Of a stretch of DNA of 64,000 nt, positions 17,876 through 26,937 are shown piece by piece. Both the position numbers and the translations under genes were made by a program. Origin of the DNA: an uncultured Dorea sp. (lineage in GTDB: Bacteria > Bacillota > Clostridia > Lachnospirales > Lachnospiraceae); assembly GCA_910589275.1 (NCBI GenBank), contig CAJUTH010000004.1, forward strand, positions 62,001 to 126,000. Reading direction: 5' to 3'. Numbering within the stretch: the first letter of the stretch is position 1; each line of letters opens with the position of its first letter. The notes beneath the pieces are model-generated. The model was not told where the DNA came from. It ran no database searches and saw only the letters and a program-made list of their open reading frames with translations.

Positions 17876-18543
17876 TTTCTATACTCCTTTAGTTCTTTCC
17901 GTATCCAACTGATCCATTTGTCAAACCCTTCCCCGGTCTTTGCCGACACGAAGATCACCTCCGCCTTCGGATTCAGCTTATGGATCCTCTCTTCTACTGC
18001 TTCTTTGCTGAAATCCTCAAACACGCTTAAGGTATCGCACTTGTTGATCAGCACCACGTCGCAGATGGAGAACATCAGCGGATACTTCAGAGGCTTGTCA
18101 TCCCCCTCCGGCACCGACAGGATCATCGCATTCTTCGTGCTTCCGGTATCAAATTCCGCCGGGCACACCAGATTTCCCACATTTTCCAGCACCACCAGAT
18201 CCAGATCCTTCGTGCCAAATTCTTTGATTCCCTGTCTGGTCATGTCTGCATCCAGATGGCACATGCCCCCGGTATGAATCTGGATCGTGCGCACGCCGGT
18301 CTCGGAAATTGCCTTGGCGTCTACATCCGAATCAATATCCGCCTCCATAATCCCGATTTTCAGTTCCTCCTTCAGCATGGAAATGGTCCGCTTCAAGGTC
18401 GTTGTCTTGCCCGCTCCCGGAGATGACATCAGATTCAGAAGATACGTGCCCTCAGCCGCAAGCTCTTCCCGGAGCCTGCGGGCGTCTGCATCATTATCCT
18501 CAAATATACTTCTTTTTACCTCAATAATCTTGTAGTCTTTCAT
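17869..18543 (-). CDS. hypB: Hydrogenase/urease nickel incorporation GTPase HypB
   Basis: GTPase that delivers nickel to [NiFe]-hydrogenase or related enzymes with HypA. The 224 residues show the P-loop SSPGAGKTTTL, EADIDSDVDAKAI, QIHTGGMCHLDA (metal-site cysteine and histidine), and INKCDTL for guanine specificity. There is no N-terminal histidine-rich extension. It follows hypA with one base between them, in an operon with the 976-residue oxidoreductase. Confidence 0.94.
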   Translation of the reverse strand: MKDYKIIEVKRSIFEDNDADARRLREELAAEGTYLLNLMSSPGAGKTTTLKRTISMLKEELKIGIMEADIDSDVDAKAISETGVRTIQIHTGGMCHLDADMTRQGIKEFGTKDLDLVVLENVGNLVCPAEFDTGSTKNAMILSVPEGDDKPLKYPLMFSICDVVLINKCDTLSVFEDFSKEAVEERIHKLNPKAEVIFVSAKTGEGFDKWISWIRKELKEYRKS

Positions 18544-18544
18544 A

Positions 18545-18889
18545 TCAAGTTACCTCAATTTCTTTAATTTCGTGCTCATTTCCCTGTATAAGATAGGTAT
18601 GTTCACTGCCGCAGTAAGGACAGATCTTTCCATGCTCCACCGTTCCATAGGTTTCCCCGCAGTCTTCGCAGAAAGTGATTGCCGGAATGGTCTCAATCTC
18701 CAGTTCGCAGCCTTCCATCAATTCGCTCTTTGAGCATTTCCATTTCCAGCAGTCCTTCAGATAGTACGGAATGATCGTAGACACCTCGCCGATCTGAAGG
18801 ACCACCTTATTTACCTTTGACGCCTGATTTTCTGCCGCAATCTCCTGGACGGATTTTACGATATGAAAGACGATTCCCAGTTCATGCAT
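18545..18889 (-). CDS. hypA: Nickel metallochaperone HypA
   Basis: Partner of HypB in nickel insertion. The 114 residues begin MHELGIV, whose Met-His-Glu binds nickel, and carry a zinc site CEDC...CPYC around residues 74-95. No [NiFe]-hydrogenase subunit is present in the window, so the client enzyme must lie elsewhere. The gene sits 10 bases after the 976-residue oxidoreductase gene. Confidence 0.94.
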   Translation of the reverse strand: MHELGIVFHIVKSVQEIAAENQASKVNKVVLQIGEVSTIIPYYLKDCWKWKCSKSELMEGCELEIETIPAITFCEDCGETYGTVEHGKICPYCGSEHTYLIQGNEHEIKEIEVT

Positions 18890-18899
18890 CCCTGATCTC

Positions 18900-21830
18900 C
18901 TATTTTCTGAGAGATTTTAAGGTCTTTCCGGCCTTCTTTACCGCCCCGGCGGCCTGTTTTGTCACAGCGGGCGCTTTCTTAATTACCTTTGCCGCCTGCT
19001 TCTTTACCACCGGAAGCTTCCCGGCCGCCGTCTCAGCCGCAAGCCCGGCGCTCTTCTTGGCCATATACTTCCCGATTTCCTTGAATTTATCCTCGGAGCG
19101 CACCATCTTCGAGCACTCCGGATGGTCTCTGTGCAGCTTAATCGCGTCAAATTCGCACTTGGTCGTACAGACACCGCAGCCGATACATTTATTCTCATCC
19201 ACCACAGACGCGCCGCAGCCAAGACAGCGGCCTGCCTCTAAGTGTACCTGTTCCTCCGTCAGAATTCCGTGGACATCCCGGAAGGAATGCTTATGGTCGA
19301 TTTCCGCATTCACCGCCGCTTCCTGACGGCCGATCGTATCATAGCTCTCTACCAGAATGTCTTCCTTATCCAGCTCATGGAAATCTCTTCGATTCCGGCC
19401 AATGGTCATGCTTGCGCCTTCATGCACATAGCGGTGGAGGGACTCTGCCGCATTTTTGCCCGCTTCAATGGCATCGATCACAAACTTCGGTCCGGTATAT
19501 ACGTCGCCGCCCACAAAGATATCAGGCTCTGCCGTCTGATAGGTCAGTCCGTCCGCAGCCGGATAATTGCCATGCCAGAATTCTACCTTGGAACCATCAA
19601 GCAGTCCGCCCCATTCGATACTCTGCCCGACTGCAAAAATAATGTGTTCGCACTCTACCGTAACCGTATCTTCCTCATCATACTGCGGATTGAATTTTCC
19701 ACTCTCATCCATTACAGAAGTACATTTCTTAAAGACAACTGCCTGTACCTTCCCTTCCGGAGTCTTAAGGATTTCCTTTGGTCCCCATCCGTTCTGGATC
19801 GCGATCTCCTCTTCCAGCGCCTCTGCGATCTCCTCCTCTGTCGCCGGCATGGTCTCCCGGCTCTCCAGACAATACATTGCCACGCCGCTGCCGCCGAAAC
19901 GGTACGCCGTCCTTGCGCAGTCCACCGCTACGTTTCCGCCGCCGATTACTACGACCTTGCCGCTCATCTTCTGGGTATTATCTTCTGCCGCACGGTGCAG
20001 GAAGCTTACTGCAATATCGATGCCTTCGGCGTCATTTCCCGGAATCTCCGGAATCTTGCCGCCCTGACAGCCGATCGCTATGTAAAATGCCTTGTAACCC
20101 TCTTCTCTCAGTTCATCTAATAAGATATCCTTTCCGATCTCTACGCCGCACCTGATTTCCACGCCCAGCTCACGAAGCACTTCAATCTCTGCTTCAATCA
20201 CATCCTTTTCCAGCTTGTAAGACGGAATGCCATAGGTCATCATACCGCCCGGACGTGCATTCTTCTCAAATACTGTCGGCTTATAACCCTTGACCGCCAG
20301 ATAATAGGCCGCCGAAAGCCCCGCCGGGCCCGCGCCGATAATGGCGATCTTCTGCTCCCACTGGGTCAGCCGGTTCGATGCGATCACTACCGGCGGTATA
20401 TATCTGGTCTCCTCATGGAGATCCTGCTCCGCCACAAACTTCTTGATCGCGTCGATCGCAACCGCTTCGTCCACGGTGCCGCGGGTACATGCGGCCTCGC
20501 AGCGCCTGTTGCAGACGCGTCCGCAGATAGCCGGGAAAGGATTATCTTTCTTAATAAGCGCCAAAGCTTCCCTGTATTTGCCTTCCTTTGCCTTACGAAT
20601 ATATCCCTGTACCGCGATATGAGCCGGACAGGCCGCTTTACAGGGAGAGGTTCCGGTCTCGTAGCAGTTGATCCGATTGTTATCCCTGTAATCCTCGTCG
20701 TATTTATCCCTGCCCCATGCCAGCTTATCGGGAAGCTCGTGCTTCGGATACTTCACTTCCGTTCCGTCCTTCTTACACAGCTTCTGTCCCAGCTTCACCG
20801 CGCCTGCCGGGCAGTATTCCACACATTTGCCGCAGGCAACGCATTTGTCCTTCTCCACCTTCGCCGTAAATGCGCTCCGGCTCATATTCGGCGTATTAAA
20901 TAATTGGGAAGTCCGAAGCGCGTTACAGATATTCACATTACAGTTACAGATACCGAATATCTTATTTTCTCCGTCGATATTCGTAATCTGATGAACGAAA
21001 CCGTTATCCTCCGCCTTGCGGAAAATCTCCATGGCTTCCTCATATGTTACGTCGTGGCCTTTTCCGGTTTCACGGCAGTAATCCGCAAAATCACCGACGC
21101 CCACGCACCAGTTCATCTCGTCATCGGCGCATCCGTCTTCAAGAATGCCCCGGCTCACACGGCAGGAACACTGACCCACGCCGATGTGTCCCTCGTATTT
21201 CTTCAGCCAGTAAGAAATGTGCTCCAGATCAATGGTTCCCGGCTCCATCTCAATCGCCTTCTCCACCGGAATTACATGCATGCCGATTCCGGCTCCTCCC
21301 GGCGGCACCATATGCGTAATGCCGTCCAGCGGGACGAAAGTCATACGCTCAAAGAAGCTTGCCAGCGCCGGATGCTCCCTTAACCGCTTGTTGCCCTCCG
21401 GCCCCTCTTCCATATTAAACAGCTCCGCAGACCCCGGCACGAACATCGGCAGGCAGTACCTCCTGTCGGTCGGCCCCGGAATCGCTCCGTTATGATCATA
21501 ATTATTACCGTAATCATACTCCAGCAGACCGATATAACTCATCTCATCCAGCAGCTTCTGGAATTCCTCTTTCCCATCCTCAGCCACATCGTTCATCTTC
21601 CACAGCTCTTCAATCTTATAGTGATGGCGCACCTTCATCTTCAATGCCACATCCGCCATCTCCTCTGTCACAATCTCCGCCAGCCCCCAATATTCCGGAT
21701 CATCTGCCGTAACGCCCTTAATCTTGTGGGCCGCCACGTCCGTAATCTTCCGGCCAAGCTTCAAAATCTTCTCACTCGGCTTCTTATCTCCCATATGCGG
21801 AGGGATAACCGCTTTACTTAATTCAGGCAT
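18900..21830 (-). CDS. Large Fe-S/FAD oxidoreductase, GltD-like, with Lys/Ala-rich tail
   Basis: 976 residues. Residues 1-330 form a cysteine-rich N-terminal part (IGVGQCSCRVSRG, FGICNCNVNICNA). A ferredoxin motif follows (CVACGKCVEYCPAG, about 340), then a GltD-like Fe-S segment (CKAACPAH, CGRVCNRRCEAACTRG) with FAD and NAD(P) Rossmann motifs (IIGAGPAGLSAAYYLA, VIGGGNVAVDCARTA, GGDVYTG). A last ferredoxin motif (CIGCGVCTTKCEFDA) comes near 895. The final 50 residues are Lys/Ala/Val repeats resembling histone-like tails. It probably moves electrons between NAD(P)H and ferredoxin-type carriers. First gene of the unit with hypA-hypB. Confidence 0.8.
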   Translation of the reverse strand: MPELSKAVIPPHMGDKKPSEKILKLGRKITDVAAHKIKGVTADDPEYWGLAEIVTEEMADVALKMKVRHHYKIEELWKMNDVAEDGKEEFQKLLDEMSYIGLLEYDYGNNYDHNGAIPGPTDRRYCLPMFVPGSAELFNMEEGPEGNKRLREHPALASFFERMTFVPLDGITHMVPPGGAGIGMHVIPVEKAIEMEPGTIDLEHISYWLKKYEGHIGVGQCSCRVSRGILEDGCADDEMNWCVGVGDFADYCRETGKGHDVTYEEAMEIFRKAEDNGFVHQITNIDGENKIFGICNCNVNICNALRTSQLFNTPNMSRSAFTAKVEKDKCVACGKCVEYCPAGAVKLGQKLCKKDGTEVKYPKHELPDKLAWGRDKYDEDYRDNNRINCYETGTSPCKAACPAHIAVQGYIRKAKEGKYREALALIKKDNPFPAICGRVCNRRCEAACTRGTVDEAVAIDAIKKFVAEQDLHEETRYIPPVVIASNRLTQWEQKIAIIGAGPAGLSAAYYLAVKGYKPTVFEKNARPGGMMTYGIPSYKLEKDVIEAEIEVLRELGVEIRCGVEIGKDILLDELREEGYKAFYIAIGCQGGKIPEIPGNDAEGIDIAVSFLHRAAEDNTQKMSGKVVVIGGGNVAVDCARTAYRFGGSGVAMYCLESRETMPATEEEIAEALEEEIAIQNGWGPKEILKTPEGKVQAVVFKKCTSVMDESGKFNPQYDEEDTVTVECEHIIFAVGQSIEWGGLLDGSKVEFWHGNYPAADGLTYQTAEPDIFVGGDVYTGPKFVIDAIEAGKNAAESLHRYVHEGASMTIGRNRRDFHELDKEDILVESYDTIGRQEAAVNAEIDHKHSFRDVHGILTEEQVHLEAGRCLGCGASVVDENKCIGCGVCTTKCEFDAIKLHRDHPECSKMVRSEDKFKEIGKYMAKKSAGLAAETAAGKLPVVKKQAAKVIKKAPAVTKQAAGAVKKAGKTLKSLRK

Positions 21831-22025
21831 TGTCTACCACCCTTTCTCTTTTCGTCTATGCCCCAAACTCCTTATGTCCGTACAGCCTGTGCAAAGAGCG
21901 CACAAGACCTTAAGACAACACGATCCATATGTCTATTTTCTAACGAATCCGTCTATTTGTAAATTGACAGAAGTCCCAAAGATTACGCCTCTTTTTTGTT
22001 TGGTTCTGGTCAGATCACGTTTTTC

Positions 22026-22187
22026 TTGACTTTTCTCTGTGAAATATCTATATTAAAAATATACGGAACGGCTGTACAGCATCGCTTCAGCCGATGACAA
22101 GGAGACTCTGCTGCTCCTACAAAATCACCTACATGGCTGAGGGATGCCGATCGGAAACAGCCCGGGAGCCGCATAGGTGGAAAAATT
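22026..22187 (+). promoter_or_regulatory. Promoter and structured leader of the FadR-type gene
   Basis: TTGACT (22026-22031) and TATATT (22049-22054) are spaced by 17 bases, giving a leader of about 150 bases. Within it CACCTA (22126-22131) pairs with TAGGTG (22174-22179), enclosing GGCTG/CAGCC and CCGATCGG. The 3' part GAGCCGCATAGGTGGAAAAATT recurs almost unchanged in the leader of the cassette at 58192. It could be an RNA switch or a protein-binding palindrome. Confidence 0.6.
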
Positions 22188-22208
22188 CAAAGGAGATACA
22201 TAGAACAC

Positions 22209-22910
22209 ATGGAATTTAAGAAGATCAACACGCTGTCAATCAAAGACATGTTCCTCACTCAGATTGAGGAGATGATCCTATCCGGCGAACTGCAGCCCGG
22301 AGACAGGCTTCCTGCCGAACGGGAAATTGCCGACGCCATGGGAATCAGCAAAACCATCGTCCACGAGGGCATCCGCGAACTTGCCCGCATGGGCTTTCTC
22401 GACGTGATTTCAAGACAGGGCGTCTACGTGGCGGACTATGCCAGCACCGGCAATCTGGATACCCTTTTCGCCATCATCCGCTACCGCGGCGGCATGCCGG
22501 ACAAGAAGATGATCAGCAGTCTTCTGGACACCCGCATTTATCTGGAATGCCCTGCAATAGAGCTGCTTGCGGCAAATCACACGGCAGATGATATCCGAAA
22601 GCTGGAACGTTTACAGGAACATATGCGCCGTGCAATGGACGAAGATATCAGCGCTTTTGCCGAAACCCTTTTTATTTACCGGAGAACCCTTGTGGTACTA
22701 AGCGGAAACTGTATCTCTCCGCTGATTATGAACGCGTTCTTCGACGCGTCTATTTCCGCATGGGCGGACTACTGCGAATATATCGGGCGTGAGACTACCT
22801 ATGAGTCTTTAGTGCAGACCACAAAATGCATAAAGGAAGGCAATGCCTCCGATGCCGTCCGCCTGTTCAAACAGCAGATTGAACAATACCGGAAACACTT
22901 ACTGCGCTAA
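22209..22910 (+). CDS. FadR-type GntR family transcriptional regulator
   Basis: 233 residues: an N-terminal winged helix (GELQPGDRLPAEREIADAMGISKTIVHEGIRELARMGFLDVISRQGVYV, shown here in pieces only by its key parts LPAEREIA and GVYV) and an all-helical FCD-like effector domain. AAAGGAGAT precedes the ATG with a long 13-base gap. It is divergent from the oxidoreductase-hyp unit and convergent with deoC-1, so either could be its target. The ligand cannot be read from the sequence. Confidence 0.88.
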   Translation: MEFKKINTLSIKDMFLTQIEEMILSGELQPGDRLPAEREIADAMGISKTIVHEGIRELARMGFLDVISRQGVYVADYASTGNLDTLFAIIRYRGGMPDKKMISSLLDTRIYLECPAIELLAANHTADDIRKLERLQEHMRRAMDEDISAFAETLFIYRRTLVVLSGNCISPLIMNAFFDASISAWADYCEYIGRETTYESLVQTTKCIKEGNASDAVRLFKQQIEQYRKHLLR

Positions 22911-22956
22911 ATGCCTTCCTTTATAATTACCATTCTGTAACGCTATGCTGCCTGTC

Positions 22957-23715
22957 TTATTGCTTTTGCGGCGCTCCCGCAAGAATCCCTTTTGCGCTGC
23001 TGGTTCCAATCCGCGTCGCCCCGGCGTCGATCATAGCTTTTGCCGCCGCATAATCGCGCACGCCGCCGGATGCCTTCACACCCATATCCGGACCTACCGT
23101 CTGGCGCATCAGCCGGATATCCTCCACTGTCGCCCCGCCTGTAGAGAATCCTGTAGACGTCTTCACAAAATCCGCGCCTGCAAGCTTTGCAACCGTGCAT
23201 ACCTTAACCTTTTCTTCATCCGTAAGCAGACAGGTCTCGATGATCACCTTCACCAGCGCCTTTCCCCTTGCCGCGGTTACCACTTCCTCAATATCCTGCT
23301 TCACATAACGCCAGTCCTTCGCCTTCACCGCGCCGATATTGGCAACCATATCCACTTCCTCCGCGCCTTTCTGAACTGCCCAGAAGGTCTCGGCCGCCTT
23401 TGCGCTTGTCGCGCATGCGCCCAGAGGGAAACCGATCACACAGCAGGTCTTCACTCCCGATCCTGCAAGTTCTTCTGCAGCCAGCGGCACGTACCATGAA
23501 TTTACGCATACCGACGCCGTCTTATATTCCTTTGCCTCCTTACAGAGCGCGGCCACCTGAGCCGGGGTCGCGTCGGCCTTTAAAAGCGTATCGTCAAGAT
23601 AGCCTGCCATATTCATTCCGCCGCCGAAATTATCCTTTGAAGCAAATTCTTTTCCATCAGGAGCCTTACTGCGTATTTCCTCAGTAATTTCCGCAATTAA
23701 TCTTTCAATATCCAT
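22957..23715 (-). CDS. deoC: Deoxyribose-phosphate aldolase 1, with encapsulation-type N-terminus
   Basis: Splits 2-deoxyribose-5-phosphate into acetaldehyde and glyceraldehyde-3-phosphate. The 252 residues carry the catalytic lysines in [28 protein letters not shown] and [10 protein letters not shown]. The first 20 residues ([17 protein letters not shown]) form a predicted amphipathic helix plus linker, like peptides that target enzymes into microcompartments. It is very similar to the aldolase of the BMC locus (31027-31866), over 80 percent identical by eye, but ends [11 protein letters not shown] and lacks the four-cysteine tail. AAAGGAG lies seven bases before the ATG. It is a single-gene unit. 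Confidence 0.93.
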   Translation of the reverse strand: MDIERLIAEITEEIRSKAPDGKEFASKDNFGGGMNMAGYLDDTLLKADATPAQVAALCKEAKEYKTASVCVNSWYVPLAAEELAGSGVKTCCVIGFPLGACATSAKAAETFWAVQKGAEEVDMVANIGAVKAKDWRYVKQDIEEVVTAARGKALVKVIIETCLLTDEEKVKVCTVAKLAGADFVKTSTGFSTGGATVEDIRLMRQTVGPDMGVKASGGVRDYAAAKAMIDAGATRIGTSSAKGILAGAPQKQ

Positions 23716-23942
23716 TTTTTATCTCCTTTAACCGGGTCTTGGACTGCTTCGAGTTTTAGCCCGACAGATTGTTCTCCTGTACAAATAGGCCTATGGACCA
23801 AAATGCTGGAGCCCGCAGCCCTCCCCTTTATTCCTACGCTTCATTATAAACTCACCGGTCTCAGTTATCAATCTAAATTTCCATCCCATCTAATAAAATC
23901 AAACGCCCTCCGGCAGGAAAACCGATTTCTTCCCATTCCGGA

Positions 23943-24674
23943 CTACAACGCGTCATACTCCACCATTGCCAGAAACTGTTTTAGCTTCTGGTTATCCGAA
24001 TGTTCAAAAATCTCGCTGCATGTTCCGTCCGCTTCAATTTTTCCGCTGTCTAGAAACGCGACTCTTGTGGCAAAATGGCGGACCGCATTGATCTGATGGG
24101 TAACAATCAGCATTGTCTGCCCCTCCGCCGCAAGATCCTTGATCGTGCGGAATACCTCGTACGCCAGTTCCGGATCCAGCGAAGAGGTGGGCTCGTCAAA
24201 TACAAGGATTTCCGGGTTCATCGCCAGCGCCCTTGCAATGGCAAGCCGCTGCTTCTGGCCGCCGGACATGGTGGAAGGATACTGTCTGGCCGCCTCTGAC
24301 AGGCGGACCTTGCCAAGAAGCTCCTCCGCTTTCTCTTTTGCTTGTCCGGCGCCCATCTTTTTTACCGTCCGCAGGGGCTTGATAATGTTTTCCTCAACGG
24401 TGTAGTGCGGAAAAAGGTTAAAATTCTGAAATACCATGCCGATAGAGCCCACCGCCCGGTTCCTGTCCGTAATTTCCTCTCCCCTTAAAAATATCTTCCC
24501 CGACCGGACGTCCTCCAGTCCCGCCAGACAGCGTACCATCGTACTCTTTCCCGAACCGCTGGAACCGATGATCGCAACGATATCTCCTTGTTCTACCTCT
24601 AAATCGATGCCGTCCAGCACCACATTTTCCCCAAAGGACTTCTTTACATCCCTCATCTCAATTAAAGCTACCAT
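23943..24674 (-). CDS. Polar amino-acid ABC transporter ATPase
   Basis: 243 residues. Walker A GSSGSGKST, ABC signature MSGGQKQRLAIARAL, Walker B ILVFDEPTSSLDPE, and the H-loop in VTHQINAVRHF. It belongs to the GlnQ-type family that energises import of polar amino acids. The ATG at 24674 was chosen because AAAGGAGGG stands eight bases upstream; it overlaps the permease stop codon by seven bases, so the two are translationally coupled. Confidence 0.93.
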   Translation of the reverse strand: MVALIEMRDVKKSFGENVVLDGIDLEVEQGDIVAIIGSSGSGKSTMVRCLAGLEDVRSGKIFLRGEEITDRNRAVGSIGMVFQNFNLFPHYTVEENIIKPLRTVKKMGAGQAKEKAEELLGKVRLSEAARQYPSTMSGGQKQRLAIARALAMNPEILVFDEPTSSLDPELAYEVFRTIKDLAAEGQTMLIVTHQINAVRHFATRVAFLDSGKIEADGTCSEIFEHSDNQKLKQFLAMVEYDAL

Positions 24675-25327
24675 TTCGAAGCCCTCCTTTCCAGCCATTT
24701 AGCCAGAAATGTCAGGAAATACGCCAATACAAAATAGATTACGCCCAAGAGAATGTAAATCTCAAATGGATGGTAGGTTTTTGCGTATACCTGATTCCCC
24801 AGCTTCGTAAGTTCTACCACCGGCAGTACGGACACAATCGATGTCTCTTTGATAATGGACGAAAATCCATTCATCAAGGATGGGACCGCTATACGCATCG
24901 CCTGCGGAAGGACAATGTGGATACTCGTCTGCAGCGGCGTATAGCCAAGCATATACGCCGCCTCATACTGCCCCTTATCCACCGCCAGAATTGAAGCCCT
25001 GATATTCTCAGAAAGATAGGCCCCGCTATTTAGGCCCATGGTAAGTATGGCCGCCGCAACCGGCTCCATCCGGATCCCAGCGGAAGGCAGACCATAATAT
25101 ACAAAGAACAACTGGACCAAAAGGGGGGTTCCCCTAAATATTTCCACATAAAAACTTAACAGAAACCGGACTGCCTTCGGCAGCTTCCTGCTCCGCAAAG
25201 TTCCTACCGCCACTGCAATGGCCAGCGCCAGTATGAAACCGGCAAGTCCGATTTCCAGTGTAATCTTTAACGCCTCCGGAAGCAATCCGGCATACGGTGC
25301 CAGCGGCGAAAAATCCAAACCGTTCAT
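24668..25327 (-). CDS. Polar amino-acid ABC transporter permease
   Basis: 219 residues with about five membrane segments and the HisM/GlnP-type EAA region (QYEAAYMLGYTPLQTSIHIVLPQA). An RGTPLLVQLFFVYYGLP segment near residue 85 is typical of this family. It lies between the binding-protein and ATPase genes in one operon and probably works as a homodimer, since only one permease gene is present. Confidence 0.93.
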   Translation of the reverse strand: MNGLDFSPLAPYAGLLPEALKITLEIGLAGFILALAIAVAVGTLRSRKLPKAVRFLLSFYVEIFRGTPLLVQLFFVYYGLPSAGIRMEPVAAAILTMGLNSGAYLSENIRASILAVDKGQYEAAYMLGYTPLQTSIHIVLPQAMRIAVPSLMNGFSSIIKETSIVSVLPVVELTKLGNQVYAKTYHPFEIYILLGVIYFVLAYFLTFLAKWLERRASKW

Positions 25328-25351
25328 ATCTCTACCTTCTTAAACCCCCGC

Positions 25352-26185
25352 CTAAGAGAACCATTTCTCCACGATTTCATCATAAGTGCCGTCATCCTTT
25401 AACTGCTTCAGCGCGTCATTGAAGGCATCCCGGAAGGAATCCCTGCCGCTGCCGATCACACCCGCCACGTTAATGGAATTAATGGGTTCTTCACAGATAT
25501 GGATCCCATCTCCGTCCGCCACCTTCTCCTTTGCCCAAGTCTCTTCTACCACCTGCGCGTCAATATTTCCGTTCTGAAGATCTGCAAATGCTTCTGAGTG
25601 CCTGTTATACGGCGCGGAGGTCACATGGATATCCTCGTCCGCAAGACTATCAACCGCATACTCGGAAGTGCTGCCTGAATGGCTGCCGACTGTTTTTCCC
25701 TCTAAATCTTCCTTTGACTGAATACTGTCGTCTTTCGACAGGATCACTTCCGCTACAGAATAATAATTCTCCGTCACATTCAAAGTCTTATCCGCCTCGT
25801 CGGCTTCTTCCGGCGACATCCCTGACATTATGATATCAAAATCCCCGTTCATCAGGCCGGCAATTAAGCCCTCATAAGGTGTATTGACAAATTCCACTTC
25901 TACGCCCAGTATCTTTCCGATCTCATTCGCAAGATCCGCGTCAAAGCCTTCAATATCGCCGGATGCATTGATACTCTCAAAGGGCGGATATTCCGGACAC
26001 ATGCCTACGGTCATAACCCCGGCGCCCTGAATATCCTCTAACGACGTATCCTCTCCTCCGGCTTCATCCGCTTCTTCCTCCGTTCCGGCAGTCTCTTCCT
26101 TCGGTTCACCCTTGCTCCCGCAGCCTGTCAAAAGAGCCGCCGCCATTGCCACGCCTAACACTACAGCTAATACCTTGTTTCTCAT
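25352..26185 (-). CDS. Amino-acid ABC transporter substrate-binding lipoprotein
   Basis: 277 residues. Signal peptide with lipobox LLTGCGS (cysteine at about 22), an acidic Glu/Ala/Gly linker, then a family 3 solute-binding domain (GVMTVGMCPEYPPFESINASGDIEGFDADLANEIGK, cited for its PPFE and GFDADLA parts). First gene of the three-gene transporter operon. The family binds polar amino acids; the exact ligand is unclear. Confidence 0.92.
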   Translation of the reverse strand: MRNKVLAVVLGVAMAAALLTGCGSKGEPKEETAGTEEEADEAGGEDTSLEDIQGAGVMTVGMCPEYPPFESINASGDIEGFDADLANEIGKILGVEVEFVNTPYEGLIAGLMNGDFDIIMSGMSPEEADEADKTLNVTENYYSVAEVILSKDDSIQSKEDLEGKTVGSHSGSTSEYAVDSLADEDIHVTSAPYNRHSEAFADLQNGNIDAQVVEETWAKEKVADGDGIHICEEPINSINVAGVIGSGRDSFRDAFNDALKQLKDDGTYDEIVEKWFS

Positions 26186-26209
26186 TTCTTTTCCTCCTTT
26201 TGTCGTTTC

Positions 26210-26746
26210 TTATATGTTTAGCAAGAAATGATCCGAATCCTCTTCATCAACTGCCCGAAATGGAATCGTAATGTTTCTGTTCTTCAGCATTTCTCTTAAA
26301 ACATCCATCATAACGCCGGACTCCCCTGACATCCTGCAGGTTCGCGCTTTCTCCATGGTGTGGTACCGCTCGCCGATTTCCCCGGACCATTCGCCTCTGC
26401 AGGTGCGTCCCACCCCGCAGGTAGGACTGCCGTCCACGCCGATCACCGCCGCTACTTGGTAACCATTGGATAAATAATCCTCAACCTGATAGACCACCGG
26501 CCGCAGCAGTTCTTCACAGCGGTCTCGGAAATGAGGATGGTCTAACTGGTCCTTCACCTGCCCCCAGCGGCTGATTCCGCACATATCCATCTCCACACAG
26601 GGAAGCTGGATGATGCCGTAATCATGTTCTATCAAATGATAAATCAGTTTTTTCGCGCATGCTTTTTCCGTTGACAGCCCATCCACCTTTGCATTGGTAT
26701 TCAAAAGGCAGTGCGCCGCCAGCACGATCTTTCTGCTTCGTTTCAT
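26210..26746 (-). CDS. TudS-related putative desulfidase (CD3072-like)
   Basis: 178 residues resembling the DUF523/TudS group of [4Fe-4S] desulfidases that remove sulfur from thiouracil-type compounds. Conserved cysteines occur in AAHCLLN (about 13), LPCVEMDMCGI (about 49-56) and GVDGSPTCGVG (about 107), a set able to hold a cluster with one open iron. It lies 24 bases upstream of the amino-acid transporter operon on the same strand and may be co-transcribed. The substrate is not known. Confidence 0.7.
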   Translation of the reverse strand: MKRSRKIVLAAHCLLNTNAKVDGLSTEKACAKKLIYHLIEHDYGIIQLPCVEMDMCGISRWGQVKDQLDHPHFRDRCEELLRPVVYQVEDYLSNGYQVAAVIGVDGSPTCGVGRTCRGEWSGEIGERYHTMEKARTCRMSGESGVMMDVLREMLKNRNITIPFRAVDEEDSDHFLLNI

Positions 26747-26937
26747 AATATCCCCCTATATGATGTTCTGATTTATTTTATCAAATTCGTACGGCGTAGT
26801 AAAATCGACAGCGTCAATAAAACACGCCTGTTTATAGACTTGTTCTATGGCGCAGCACAATAGCGGCGGCGCCAACTTCACATTGACACCGCCGCCAGAC
26901 TCTCCGCAGGCGCCATACCTCCTTGCGGATAAACTCT

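Noticed and set aside
12693..21830. Treating HydE, HypA and HypB as one hydrogenase cluster
   Set aside because: HydE serves [FeFe] and HypA/B serve [NiFe] enzymes, they are in separate units, and no hydrogenase subunit is in the window.
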